Below, one piece after another: positions 25,031 through 38,150 of a stretch of DNA of 64,000 nucleotides. The DNA comes from Spirometra erinaceieuropaei (lineage: Eukaryota; Platyhelminthes; Cestoda; Diphyllobothriidea; Diphyllobothriidae). The stretch lies in contig CACRXP010000692.1 in assembly GCA_902702965.1 (NCBI GenBank), positions 161,257-225,256 of the forward strand, read 5' to 3'. Every line of letters begins with the position of its first letter. The first letter of the stretch is position 1. Under the pieces are notes generated by a model, which searched no databases, was not told where the DNA came from, and saw only the letters and a list, made by a program, of their open reading frames with translations. Both the position numbers and the translations under genes were made by a program.

Positions 25031-28000
25031 CCTGAGTTTGAAGCCTGTCATGAGGTCATTGTTGGATTAAGCCAGCGATGCCTAACATTCTCCCAAGTTT
25101 AGGACCAGGTTAGGCCTTCAGGTAGCAACCTTCTAATAGGCGATACCTAGTATGCCAAGTCTATCTGGCGTAGTTTAGAGAGAATAGTGAGTACAGGCCT
25201 GAACGCATTCACTTGTCCCTCCTCAGTCGCCTGCAACCGTCAAGTTCGAAGCAGAATGACCGATGATGAGATCAGACTTGGTAGCGGCCGTGACATAGGT
25301 CTTCGTCTACTGCGTTGCGTACCTCTTTTTGAGCCTTATAAAAATCTAATGCATCAACACATTTAGTGTGACAGTAGAATTATTTCATTAACATTTCGGG
25401 AATGATGAGCAAACTTAATAGACTCTAAAGGTCTTTTTACATCAACCTGTACGTTTATCCGCTTAACTTGTTTTGGCAATTTTGCCAGAGTGCTTAAACT
25501 AGTTTAGCATAGGGTAATCTGGTCAGATGATAGCCTGATGGCTAAGGGACTCTCTTTTTGTTAGTTCTGCCGTGATACGGACTCTGGTTCTGCCGTCACT
25601 ATAAATACTAAACTGTCGTTGACAAAATATTGAATACGCTGTCCAAATAATAAAGAGAATTGAATTTTCAAAAGCAGTTCATTTGCTGATAAACTACAAT
25701 CATATTGACCAGAGTACAGATTTTCGTTTGGAAAAGGCTTTCGGTACTTGTGGACATTCAGTTGTCTGCTGGGCTGAATAAACGGGAGAAAGGACAGGAC
25801 CTGGTCGGCATCCTTTGGAAACTTCAAGCACTTTTTTATTACCATCTATTTTCGAGTATTTGGCAACTTTCAGTCGAAGGAGACTTCTACTAGGTTGCAC
25901 AATAAACAGGAAATGGACCTCTGTATCACTCAAAAGAGCTAAACGGGCAATAGGACTTTCGCTATTTGATTAACCCCGTGTTATTAGATTCCCAGTCGCT
26001 TGTTCTTTCTAGATGATCTGAAACAAACGGAAACGGGTGGCTATTCAAACGCTCACCGATAAAACAAAAGTCAGCAGCGTCAATGCCATTTCTCATTGGC
26101 ACTCTAGTTTTCTCTTAGTCATTCTTTGGTTTAATTTTTAGGCAAGAGAATTATGCTCTTCTCTCTTCTCTTTTTTGCCACCGTCTGCATCGTAGTCTTC
26201 CGGGTACATTAGGCGAGATTAGCCCAAACAATTTCTTATAGGAACGACAGAAGTGGATTATGTGCAACATTAATTCTCTCGTGAGATGCAGATTTTATGA
26301 GCAATAATTTGGACCTAGTGCATCCTTATCACATCTAGAATAATGATCTTCTTTATTGCAAAATGAGCAATGGGTATAGTAAATTTGGCATTTTAAGCTA
26401 GACAGATAATCAGCATGCCCAATTAAAATTTCGCGCGCTTGTTTATCATTTGGAAGATCAGTCGCACAGCTCTTCTGAGGAATAGGCGGGAAATACTGCA
26501 GTTATTAATTTTCCAGGGCGTGGCTTTGAGTCCTACTTTAGGATTGAGAGTTAAAAGCAATGTGATAGCCATCGGAATAGCTGGAAGGCATGTCAACACT
26601 TACATACCCCACTCCTTCTACATTCTTTTTGACTGCAAACAATTTTCCGATTTCTCTTACCATGTACATGTATGAATGGCAAAACAAATAGGAAATGAGC
26701 ATGTTCCTCACTGCATTTTGATCGCTAAACGAACATCGCAAGCTAATTATTGTGCCTAATTATAAATGGGACGACAATGGTGTAGTGAATCAATGATTAC
26801 TCGGTGAGATACTTAACGAATAGTTATCAAAGTGCCTATGTTTAAGTCTCTAGTTACCAGAACCTAGGGTTGACATGACCGGCAGACGACAGTCTCCCAG
26901 ACTCCTTTCCTTCTGGGTACTCATTTTTTAGCATAACGAGTCGCTAGGCGACTGTCTTCGGGGCTCTCGGTTAAAGTTCAGATGGCAACAGAGCCGTTTT
27001 TTCCGTAGGTCGACTGGTAAACGACCGGCTCGTATTCATTAATATATCTCACCACAACCAGCAAGATAACGAGCTCTCGGATTAGCGGTGGGACGATGAA
27101 TTTAACGCTCGATGAGTAAAACGTTCAGATTCGTGATCTGGTTAATCCAAATCCGGCGTTTCCTTATGAGTGCTAACGATAGACAATACGGTACGATTGT
27201 TATTCTAGTGACCTTTACCTTTGCCAGTACTTATTTAAAGTCCAGTCGCCCTACATTACTTAATGAGTATATTACCCTTCATTCATGTTTCGATGTATAC
27301 CCAAGCAGGATAGGGACAATTCACAATTTCAAGTGAATTTTCATATAAAATTTGTGCTAATGGTGGTAATTTTTAAACTTTTACGCTCTAGTGTACGACA
27401 CAGCAAAGGAGACCAACTTTAACTCCCCCGTTAGTCGTTTAATAATCTTGAGGACGGCAGGAGGCTTCTAACGCCAAATTACTGCTATAGCTTATTTTAG
27501 CTGTAAGTGGAAACTCTAGTCTAGAAACATACGTAAAACAAACACTTAGAAAGTAAATGTGGCAATTTCGGCACTGTCGAAACAAGCACAACAATCTTTG
27601 GACGATAAAATAAACAAAAAACTGTAAACTTAGGCATCGGACCATCCCCGAAGTTCACAAACCTCCAAAGGTGTCCATAACTGTTACGATGGATGGTAAA
27701 CGAGGGTAGAATCACATCAGTCGGCTTGTGCTGGACTTGTGCGACTCGGACTACATACGAATGCGTCTGAGTTACGTGGGAGCTCATACTATGCCAATCG
27801 CTTCGCACAACCACATTATCAGTTGACTTGATTGAATGTATGGAAACCGAGAAAGAGAGCTGGATCAATCCGACTGGCCCACGGGCTCAGATCCTTTACC
27901 GTAAACAAGCAAACGCATTCCTCAAACACCACTGTGCGCCACCAGTCCTGTCCTTGCTTCTGATTAGCTGACTGGATAACTTTATACTACGCATATCATA

Positions 28001-29756
28001 GAGATCTGGGCACAAGGGCTCCTTGATGCGATCTGCAGATCGTTCAAGTGAAGCTGATGATCGATTGTCTCCAGTACACGTAGGCGAGCAACAATGTCTT
28101 ACCGGCAACTGTTCTCCAACCAATTACTTATCGTTGGTCCTGTCTTATCTTTAACCCAATGAGAGTGTAAGGATAGGAAATAAGGTGTAAGCTACGAAAA
28201 TCTTCCTCATTGCAAAGAAATCCCTGCCTTCCTCATAACAGTGGAGTATCTCATCATTCACGAGGGCGAACTTTTGAAACCCGAAACGCTATTTCGTGAA
28301 AAGACCGCGGTGTGCTGTTGTTCAGAGTCAGTTTGCTTAAATTCTCTACATCTCTGGATTTTAATGAAGCCTTAGGTACACTTGGCTAAGTTCTTTTTAA
28401 ATAAATATGACCGAGGTTTCGGCCGAGTCATAAGCAAATTGTATAACGTAGGTTCACTTGTTAATGCACGACCAACTTTAATCGTCACTTGTTTTTCAGT
28501 TATAAATGACCTGTGGGATTTGGAGGAACAGTTTTTATTAAATTGCAGATTTTATGAAAATCCAAATGTCTTTTAGAATTTCAGGCTTTGTAGGCAGCAC
28601 TATTAACGTCGACCAGAAAAAATATAGCATGTTTTTTATGAAGCACCTATTTCTATTTAGCCATAACACAGTCGTGATTATTGCTTTGAGTGAAATTTTA
28701 AGTTAACAATTTAAAAAACAACTTTACTACCAGGCAGTGTGGTAAATTACGGAACCCTTAAATGAGGCCTCATTGTTGGACTTTCCTTATTGATCCAATA
28801 GCATTTAGGATGACGTTTTAGAGACGCATGGAACACTGAAAACAAATTATGGCAAAGGAAGACAAAAAATTCAGGCAAGCATAAAATTAAGAAACTTGCA
28901 AATAAACCAATCGGTTATATGAAAAAAAATGCAATGAATACCTAATTTTCGCCCCAGGAACATAAATAGGGTAGCTTTGCATTAATTCTGTATGGAAAAA
29001 AGCCAGGTCTATGTGGATATCGCAGTTAAGGGGAGAGGACAGACTCTTTGTCTGTGGTACCTTTAAGGGCGTACGTCGTGCCCATATGTTAAAGAGTATG
29101 GCTTGACTGGCGGCGGTAGCCTTGTTACCCCACGGAAGATCGTCATAATCGGGGCATTTACTGTCCTACATTTGTTCAGATTGGGCCTACTAACCAGTTC
29201 AAAATTTTAGAAAGGCACAGGAATCACGGCTTACTTTAAGGCTGGCTACATACAACCATCCCGCGTTTCTTGCGACCTTTCTAAGGGTTGTCTTTCTTGT
29301 TGGTCAGCAGGCCCACGATTGCACGCATTTGTCACTTCCTTGGTTACAATTTCTGACTTACTAAGTGCAGATTATTTGCTCAGCCCAAGGCAAACGTCCA
29401 AACCCATGAGACGTTGGCTGACTGTTTGTAATGTATAATCAAATGGCACAAACTTCGATACAGTTTAACGGGCGTCATCATTACAATTTTACCGAGAAAC
29501 GGAAGGATGCTGCATTCGATAACATCCTTTCTTAAACTGGCTATAAGAAGATCAGTTTCTCATAGGCCGAAATATTTGTCCTATTAGTATTGGATGATCA
29601 CATAAGTTCATTATGCTATGAAAATTATTCAGAATCAATTCATTTCGTTCGCTCACATTCAAGAAATTACCAGATCTGAACGAAAGTTTGTTCTGCCTAA
29701 CTCATACACGCGAAAAGTTAAAAAATAATACTCCTGGTTATGTGGTGGCGAATGCA

Positions 29757-30702
29757 CAGTAGGTGTGCGAACTCATGAAATGTTGACCAAAATTCTAAAA
29801 TGCGTGTTCGACTCGAAAGGATCACTAAAGTAGGTTTGCAATATTAATTATCGAGCAGCATAATCCCATGATAATTCAGTAAATTCAGGATGCCGGCTTC
29901 TGAGCAGACTGGTTTCCAGCACCCGCAAAAACTACACTGGAAAAACTGACTACTTCGTTGCATAAACCTTCCTCATTGATTTTCGATGAATTTTTAGATT
30001 TACGTATAACTCATAAAAAACACGTGGAAACTTATTATTTAGCCTGTTTGGTAAAAAATGCGTTTTCTTCGCATTTTTTATTTGAAGGAAGGTTTTTAAA
30101 TTATAACGTATTTAAGACCGTAAAACGACCTTTCATAAACATCGACTATCCGCATTTATTTATTTTGCTTGTAAAGTTTACAATATTGCTCAAATCCTCC
30201 GCTAAAACGAAAGAAACACATGTAATTTCCTCTCATTACAGTAAAAGGAGTGTGATTTGCCGTACACGGAAAATATCCTGCTTGTAGGTTCGAAACCGTC
30301 AAGGTATGTGTCGGGTTCTTAATTATTCAGGAATTGTAAAAGTTTGTTAAAACCTAATCATATCCTTCTTTTAAGTATAAAATTTTACGACGTAATTTCC
30401 TGTGGAATATGTAGAAGAGGAATATGTGCATGTTCGTTTATTACAAAATATAATATAATTCACAATTCAATCGAGAACCAATGAGAAGAATTCATACTAC
30501 ATAGGTAGCCGTTTTTTCCAAATATAGCTTTTGTGTGCTGTCGTAAAACGTTCGTCCAAGAGCCGACATTATATTGTAACCGAATTATTATGGGATTTTG
30601 CTCCACGGGGATTGATGTCGCAACTTGCCCTAAGTGATCGTTTCGGGTCGCAAAAGCAAATCGGAATTTTAATTAACATTTCAAGGATTAGCACGCCTAC
30701 GG
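29757..30702. mobile_element. Foldback element, copy 4
   Basis: Starts CAGTAGGTGTGCGAACTCAT at 29757 and ends with a mutated reverse complement (GCACGCCTACGG at 30702) followed by TA. The left flank is CA where TA is expected. Both arms keep the family landmarks TTGATTTTCGAT (29977) and CAATCGAGAACCAATGAG (about 30468). It is 946 bases long and non-coding. The 109-residue open frame inside it is a by-product. Confidence 0.75.
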
Positions 30703-31889
30703 TATCTTCAAGTGTCTTCTATATGATAACTCCCCCCTTTTAGTGGTTTTCTAGGTCTAACGTTTGCACAATCCTTCGATTGTTATTAGAACTGGGAAAC
30801 CCACGTTGCCCTGTCTTTTCTGGTCCCCGAGCAAAATCTACTTAAGTTATCTCATAAACCCTTAAATATGCCGTCAGTGTTGGAGGCAGAAATACTGAGG
30901 TAAATGTTGATTTATTTTCTTTGTACTTGGGCTGGCCGCGTTCTCTCTAGAACTACGTTCAAACAAAGTGTTGGCGTTGCTTGTTTGATTATTATCCAAC
31001 GGTTTAGATTGGGCGTCTCCTATCATACAATCAGTGGAATTTTTTAAATTATGTGTGCTAACTGTGACAGTTATCATAATCTTATAGCCTCCGTTTATTT
31101 CACCAGCCTAAGAGTGAACCTTTAAACTGTCAGGTATGCAATGGTGCACACATTCTGACAGCTCAGTACGGAACCAAGCCATAAGGCGAACGGCATGTTT
31201 TGCAAGCACTTTTAATAACCTATTTGGTAAACTCTGGAAAGAATGAGTAATTTAATTGAAAAGTTATTTTCAACAAGCTCAGCAGGTGGTATTTCTCTAA
31301 ATGCAGTTTGATGTTTTCACTCCACAAATCAAGCCGAACTTTCATTTCAAATTCACTTCTCCACAAATCTGCCCTTGAGGAAGTACCTTTTCGATTTTTT
31401 GGAAATAATATTCAACATTACGATTAGTTTTATGCCACGCTGTCTGCGCACTCACATTTTGCATCTATTATAATATACTATGGAAAGTAAAAGGCTTCTC
31501 CAGGGAAACGTAATCATCAACACCTTGTTTCAATCATATTATGCAGTTAATTAGAGCGAATATAAATGTGGATTGTACATTTCAGTGGTGCGGGAAGTAT
31601 TGAATAGTTTGACCAAATTATTTTCGTGGAATCCAAGGCGATAGCAACATTGGCATTATGCATGACGCGTATGTGTCCTCTGGCCTAAAAGTCTTTAAAA
31701 GTCTGTACCAGAATCAACATACCATGTCCATTGCAGCCTAGTATGCGCTGGTATTTCTCTAACCCCTGATTCCTTGTCGGCAGATTTACATGCGCTCCCG
31801 TTGAGTACACAGGTCGTGAGCATGACTGCCCCAGGCATCCTCGTCTCTGTCCTGTTGTTGTTATTAGTCAAGATTCTGGTCAATTTTGT

Positions 31890-32150
31890 GTAGACCAGGG
31901 ATGTGGAATGGTGCGCCAAGGTGCGGGCCCGACAGCGCCACCCACCTGCGCTCTTCCCGCTTGCGGCTTTCATGACTGTCTTGACGCCGGGCTCAGTTAG
32001 GGGAGAAGGAGATAGTGCGGCAGATTCTGCGCAAGTCCACACCAACTATAAGCTAATTCACGTGCAAGTCTTCGTGCCTGCTTCACCTCGCTGTGCATCA
32101 CACGGTGGACATCATCAGATGCGACGCCCGAACTGTCAGTGTTTGCTCTA
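31890..32150 (+). repeat. Dispersed repeat W, copy 1
   Basis: GC-rich segment sharing ordered blocks with 37500-37735: CCACCCACCTGCGCTCTTCC, a GACTG/GACTAC-TTGACG stretch, GGGAGAAGGAGATAGTGCGG, TCACCTCGCTGTG and CATCATCAGATGCGACGCCCG ending CGAACTGTCAG. The open frames across it are incidental. Confidence 0.65.
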
Positions 32151-32677
32151 CAGATGCAAAGATAATTAATTATGTAATCGACGAAAATTGATGGATTCAG
32201 TCTTCTTTATGAGTAATATTATGCAAGTGGATATGTAAGATGTCAACAAAAAGCTGAAATTATATATTAAAGGAGATACCCTCCACTATATTTTTTACTA
32301 CACGCTCCGCTTCTCAATGTCATATGCCTGGTATTATGTCCATTGAGTAAAGTTTTATTAGTTTTTCTGCCTGAAATATCTTGTGACCGAAGTGGCATGT
32401 GGGTACTCGTTTGACTTATGCTCCTGACCTTGGAGAAGATTTACTTTTTCCCAGTTCAGATAGTGTTACATAGCTATAGTCGATGCCACTCGTGGTTTTT
32501 ATAAAATCTACATCCGTCTGCGCTAACGGGAAGTTTAAACCGTCTACCACATTCGAGCTAATTAATATATCAATTCAACCAAGACCGTGGGTAAGACATG
32601 AGAATAGGAGCTCCCCTCGGTAATATAGGTTGCCTTATGCAAAATTCTAGGAGGACTAATTATTCCCCCGTCCTAAC

Positions 32678-32775
32678 CCCAACTACAAAACTAGGCCTGA
32701 GCAAAACCTTAATCCTTAACTTTAGTCTAACCCTACCTTAATCAAAGCCTTAACAAACCTTAATCCCCTTGGACA
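32678..32775 (-). repeat. Degenerate CCTAAC stretch
   Basis: CCTAACCCCAACTAC, CCTTAATCCTTAACTTTAG and TCTAACCCTACC within about 100 bases. It is a decayed telomere-like repeat without the shared flanks seen at 20215, 35055 and 60205. Confidence 0.45.
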
Positions 32776-35054
32776 TCAGCGCAAGGGTCCTAGCTAGACT
32801 GTATGTTAAAAGATTCGCAATTTGGTTTGACTGTCACCGATTCATAATATGTATTATCCGACGAGCTTTTGTTGTAAGTCTCTCCCTCTGAGAAGGTTGT
32901 CTTTCGCCCAAGTTATTGCACTAACTAAAAAGTGCCAAGCGTTTGTCGTTTCTTTTCAAGTATTTCATATTTATAACCAAACTTGCTGATGCATTTGTCA
33001 CCCCTTCTCTGCGCATGACGATGTCATTGTTATAAGATCCAACCGTCCATTGTTACCAAAACCGGAAAGGTATAATCTGGGAATAAGATGATTTTGCCAT
33101 GCGCGTTCGACTTAAACGTCTCATTCGTTGAGCAACAATAACTAGTTCTCCTGAAGCCCTTATAGTTTGGCAGTGTTCCAATATTCTAATATATCTATAT
33201 GGTCCTAACCCTAAACATATTTATGCAAATTTGTTGCAAACATCTGAATTACCTATTTCCTGGTATGAACTTGAAAGATATAGTTCGGAAGGGGTCCTGT
33301 TAGGAAATTGTAATAATCTTTCCTACCGCAAAAAAAACTACGAATTTGTTCTTTCCTAACAACTGACTTTAGTGAACTTTGTTAACGAAAATCACATTTC
33401 CTCCTATATATGGTCAGGCCTCTTCGACAAAAGAATATTATGATCAAGTCATGAATAATGGAAACCTAGAATCGACTGATAAATAGCAATTTGTTAGAAC
33501 ATTTGGTTGCTGGCTTTGGACAATCCAAAAAACAGTATATTCGGACGTTAGCTTTTTGGACCAACCATAATACCACATTGCTCGATAATGACACTCGCAT
33601 TGGGAAAAACGCGCTGTTTGGTGTTTTTGTCGTGGATGAACCATTAGATACTAGGATCTGCCTCAGCTGCATTTCATGTCCAGTAATGGACAAGTAATCT
33701 AAGCATCCATCATACAAAATGTTGTTCTCTTTTCCCTGAACCTAACTCTCGTTACTAAATCTTAAACCTACATAAGGAATTTTCTTCGGTAGCAATCTAA
33801 GTGTCCATGCGGATACTGATCAATGCTTGTATGTAGAAGTGAAAGAACAAGCAAAGACAAGGTGGATTGAGGTGGACGTTTATGCCCATTAACCGTCTTC
33901 AGTCAGCTGCACCCAGGGTTTCTTCATCATCGCTCCTATTACGGCATAATTACTTTTCTTGTACGATTATATGTGAGGGCCCTACACTGAACTGTAAGAT
34001 GGAAAGCGGTGGACATGCCCTGTAACCTGACCGGTGAAGGTATTTATACTTTAACCATTTCTTTATTTTAAAAAGGAACCGACATGATCATTGACGTAGA
34101 CAAAACGCTACACCTTTGCAGAAACTCCACGTTGGAGACTGCCATCAATCGAGCTTTAAAAACCCCTTTGGTTGGTGACTTGAAATTGTGATAAGCAAAA
34201 TATGATTCGGCTACAATTTGACTGCGTGCGCCTTAATGAAAGCGTGACTGGCCAGTATCTCAGTTCTTGTCTTTCTGTTTTCTTGAACATACGTTATAAA
34301 ATGTATAGGTGACTGAACTTTAAACTGTGTTCTCAGTTGGACCCCAAAGGATGAGATAATAAATTTGTAATGTAGCACTTTTGTGTATTGAACATCTGTG
34401 TTCATAGACCTGAACATTTTGGATGTCAGCAATTAAGTAACAATTCCACTGACCACTAGGGGAGATCCGACACTAAAATCAGATTCATAGCTGAAACTGG
34501 GCAACGGTTTTCGGAATTTCATGTAAGAAATTAACATTTTAAGTCTAGAGCATCATTTGAGATGTCCTATAAAACATTTATTCATTTTGAAAGACAACAT
34601 TCCAAAAGCCAACGATCTTAAAAAGTAAAATGGTAAACAAACTTATTTGGGCTAAAGGGAAACTTACTAACAAAGAGAATAGTCCTATTGCCGGACGTGA
34701 CATCTTTGCAAAATTAAGATTTATTTATGGAACCTATAATTAGAGTGCATTAATCTTCAGGCTTTTTAAAGTGTTTTCTCATGAAACAAAGTTTGATTTA
34801 ACGACGTTTAGTGTTTCTAAAGTATTACATTTGGAGCACGCAAGTTGGCGTTGTGTAGGAATCAAAAAACGTGTAGTAAATCCGACGTGCTAAAACATTT
34901 CAGAAATTTCGAAATTCTGTATGCAATTATTTGAACCCTATAGAAACATCGTTTTTAATTTACATGGCTCAGCCTAAGAAAGATGTTGTAGGAGTGCAAA
35001 ACGCTTCACACTATTGAACCATAGACGATAGTAGACTTTTTGTAAAACATTTGT

Positions 35055-35350
35055 TAAACGGGTTAGGGTAAGGGTTGGGGTTAGGGTTAGGGCTATGGGT
35101 TGGCGGTTAGGGCCCGGGAGTTAGGGCTTAGGGTTAGGGGATAGGATTATGGGTTATGTTTAGGGTCTAGGGCAAGGGGTTGGGGTAACTATTTCCTAGC
35201 CACTCAAAGTGCAGCCGTGCGTTCCCAATAGCTTTTTTTGCATACAACGACTCCACTTCGTCGCCTATGCATTCCTCGGCCTCACTTGTAAAAAACCCTA
35301 TTACTGCCGGTCTCGTATTACAGGTGATTGTGGTCTGCTTCTTAGGTGCG
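35055..35350 (+). repeat. TTAGGG-headed dispersed repeat, copy 2
   Basis: A degenerate GGGTTAGGG block (35060-35185) leads into AACTATTTCCTAGCCACTCA, CGTTCCCAATAGCTTTTTTT, CATACAACG, CGTCGCC and CTGCCGGTCTCGTATTACAG. Each piece reappears in order at 60298-60440. Confidence 0.75.
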
Positions 35351-37499
35351 ATTATATAAGCACATTTGAACAAAATCTATTGTGAAATTAAACCTAAAAT
35401 ACTGAAGTGCAAAAATGAATGAAAAATAAGAATGCATAAAGTTTGAACGTACGAGCAAAAACCAAATGTATTTCGAGGTTAAAAATGCAAATAAATAGCA
35501 TGTAAACGTTAATCCAGGCATGTTTAAATAAATTATATTACAATACTAGTTGCTGATGATTTTAGACTTCAAAACGTTAGGTCATTTAGCACTATAATTT
35601 TCGACTGATCAGAAAAATATATGCGAAAAAACTTTAATCAACAATGGTATATGAAGTGAGGATTATAGAGGAAAGCCCGTCAGTCCTGTCCCGATCTTAT
35701 ATTATTATTAAATCGTAATTCCACAGAATTAACTATGGCCAGGGAGACGGTTTTGAAGGCTTTTACTCGAAAAATGTATGTATGTTAGTGCCTAGCTCTC
35801 TTCATTGCATATTTGTTCTCCGAATCACGAGGTTTTGAAGGATATGACGTCTTACTGCCTCCCCAGACTTCCCCATACGCGTCTTAAATTACCGTTAACT
35901 GGCCATGGGACCTAATCTTTTCAAACTAAAACGGAAAATGATGAATACGTTTTAAAACTCGACTTGAAGAGTCCGCCCTCTATTGTGGAATGTAAGGTCA
36001 ATATTACCGATCAAATATGCTTATATTCTGCATTACAACTGGCAAAACCTACATAAAAGTATCCTAATTTGAGACGGGTGGGTGGGTGAGGAATGGTTCC
36101 CTCTTGATTCAAGGGATAAATAGCGTCACAAAATAAATTACAGCTCAGTATGTTGACGTGACGTTGATAATTTTGCACTTGTTTGGAAAGGTTGTTCTTG
36201 GACGAGCTATCATTTTTTCAATAGTGAATTGTATCCTTTACTTTTTGACTCTAGGAAATGTACGAAAAATTGCCCGATATATTCAGCCAACAAAGCATTA
36301 TTTAAGTTTGATTTAGGTTCTAGGGGATAGGACGTCTGTTCGAAAGTCAGCTCATACATGGTTCCATGTCTGTGTTTCTCGTTATGCAGCTTTTAAATCA
36401 ACGACATTATTCGCGTTGTGAAAAAATACAAATTATTCATCACATTATCTGCGATTGTCCGGATGTACCCTTTATTTGGTAATCAATGCACGGTAAATGG
36501 ACCCCTCATCATTGTTTCTATGCATTTCTGCCTTCACCAAATTACATATTAAAGGAACCGCAGTTTTCAGAAGCTAAAGTGAGTGTTACAGTATGTAGTC
36601 TGTAGATGCTTCCGTGGCTTTTAAAGGATTTAATGTTAACAATTATTGATGATATAAAAGAGGAACGTGTGTTTGTCAGTGTTGTGTGGGGACTCAGAGG
36701 CTTCCTTGTAAATACGGAAGATAAGAGATGGTGCGTGGCGTGCAGGTAGGGCAAGTTAAGAAAAATTGAAACACTCTGTGTTTTATGCAAAGTGTTTAAA
36801 TTAGTGGCCGTTCTCACTTAAAAACAATTCCCAGCGCAGTACCTTATTTGAGTTTAAAAACTGTCCCGGAATCTGCACGGACTTAATAGCAGTGTTTTCG
36901 TATCGCCTGTTTGCGGTGAGAGTTGCGGGAGTTGTCCTGGACCATGACAAGAGTAAGATCCTGCTCGGGCAGTCAACTGTTATCTAGGAGAGAGAAAAGG
37001 CAGCGGAGCGGACTCCGGGAACTTCGTCCCCACGGCATTCAGTGCTTATTATTTGTTGTAAATGCACTTTTGCACTATTACGGTCTGCTAAATGCCCTGG
37101 CTTGGAAAGCTGCCGATTGATAGGATAAATTGTGTTCCATCAGAAATGGGAGTCAGACTACAAATAGTCCTCTATAATTTGGCCTCTATGGATTCAAACC
37201 ATCCTTATTCTTGTTTGTTTAAAAACCTAATCCCTGGTACGCTGAATATGCGTGGTTGGCACATGTATACTGATCTCACCCCCGATTGTCTTGACACCAG
37301 ATTTTGTGGTTTCAATCACGCTGAAGTCTACCGGACTTTACCTTGTCCTTAAAATATCAGTGCATGTATCACGCTTTGTAGTGTTCTCAGTCGAGTGCCT
37401 AAAGTGATAGGTTTTATAATATAAATTCATCAAAATCTTCGAGAGATATTTCTTTAAAGCAGGTGCCGAAATAGCGAATTCTTAGTATTTTTATCTACG

Positions 37500-37735
37500 C
37501 AGACGGTCGGTGATGTGCCGACCGTGCCAGCCACTTGCGCCCTCTCCCGCCTACGGTCTTCTTGACTACGTTTTGACAAATGGTTCAGGCTGGGAAGGAG
37601 AAGAGAGTGTAGTAGCTGCTGTGAAAGTATATAAGCACTATAAATGAATTCATGCACGGGTCAGCATACGTGTTTTACCTTGCTGTGGAGACTATGGTAA
37701 CATCATCGGCAACGACAGTCGAACTATCAGATGGT
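37500..37735 (+). repeat. Dispersed repeat W, copy 2
   Basis: CCAGCCACTTGCGCCCTCTC, GGAAGGAGAAGAGAGTGTAG, TACCTTGCTGTGGAGAC and GGTAACATCATCGGC ending CGAACTATCAG correspond block by block to 31890-32150. Confidence 0.65.
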
Positions 37736-37833
37736 CGTTTGGGTCATACTTAAGGACTTACGCACGCATGAAACCTCGCAGTCGAAAATAATCGAAGTTC
37801 ATAAGAAACACGGGGACAAGTAAGGTTTTCATA

Positions 37834-38150
37834 TTGACCCAACTGTGAAAAACTGAGCGCCTTGGTGAGATTAAAACCCACGCAGAAAGGGGGAGGCTTT
37901 AGTACAGCCAACGCTCTAACCATTCGAGCTACGAGGCCCCACCGGGAGACGCAAGTTTAATCATATTTTAGGTTAATTTACCCGTCCAACCTACTGCAAC
38001 ATCTGGACACTACCAAATCTGATACATAAAGTTACGTGCCCAAGGAGGATGTCCTAAGTAATTCCTCTAGAATCCACCAGATGACTAACAGGCTCACGTA
38101 CTTTATAGATGTTTTGGCAGATTTTGTATGGTGCATACTGATTCAACTAT
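37834..38150 (-). mobile_element. tRNA-derived SINE, monomer C
   Basis: One unit of the family in minus orientation. Read on the minus strand it begins with a degenerate TTGAATCAGTATG and AAAATCTGCCAAAACATCTA. It then has the body shared with copies A and B (GTGAGCCTG, TTACTTAGGACATCCTCCTTG), the tRNA-like part with A-box TAGCTCGAATGGTTAGAGC and a mutated B-box, and it closes with CACAGTTGGGTCAATATG. This copy shows that A and B are dimeric versions of a roughly 320-base unit. Confidence 0.75.

Noticed and set aside
29958..30287. 109-residue open frame
   Set aside because: Lies wholly inside foldback copy 4; no conserved frame in the other copies.
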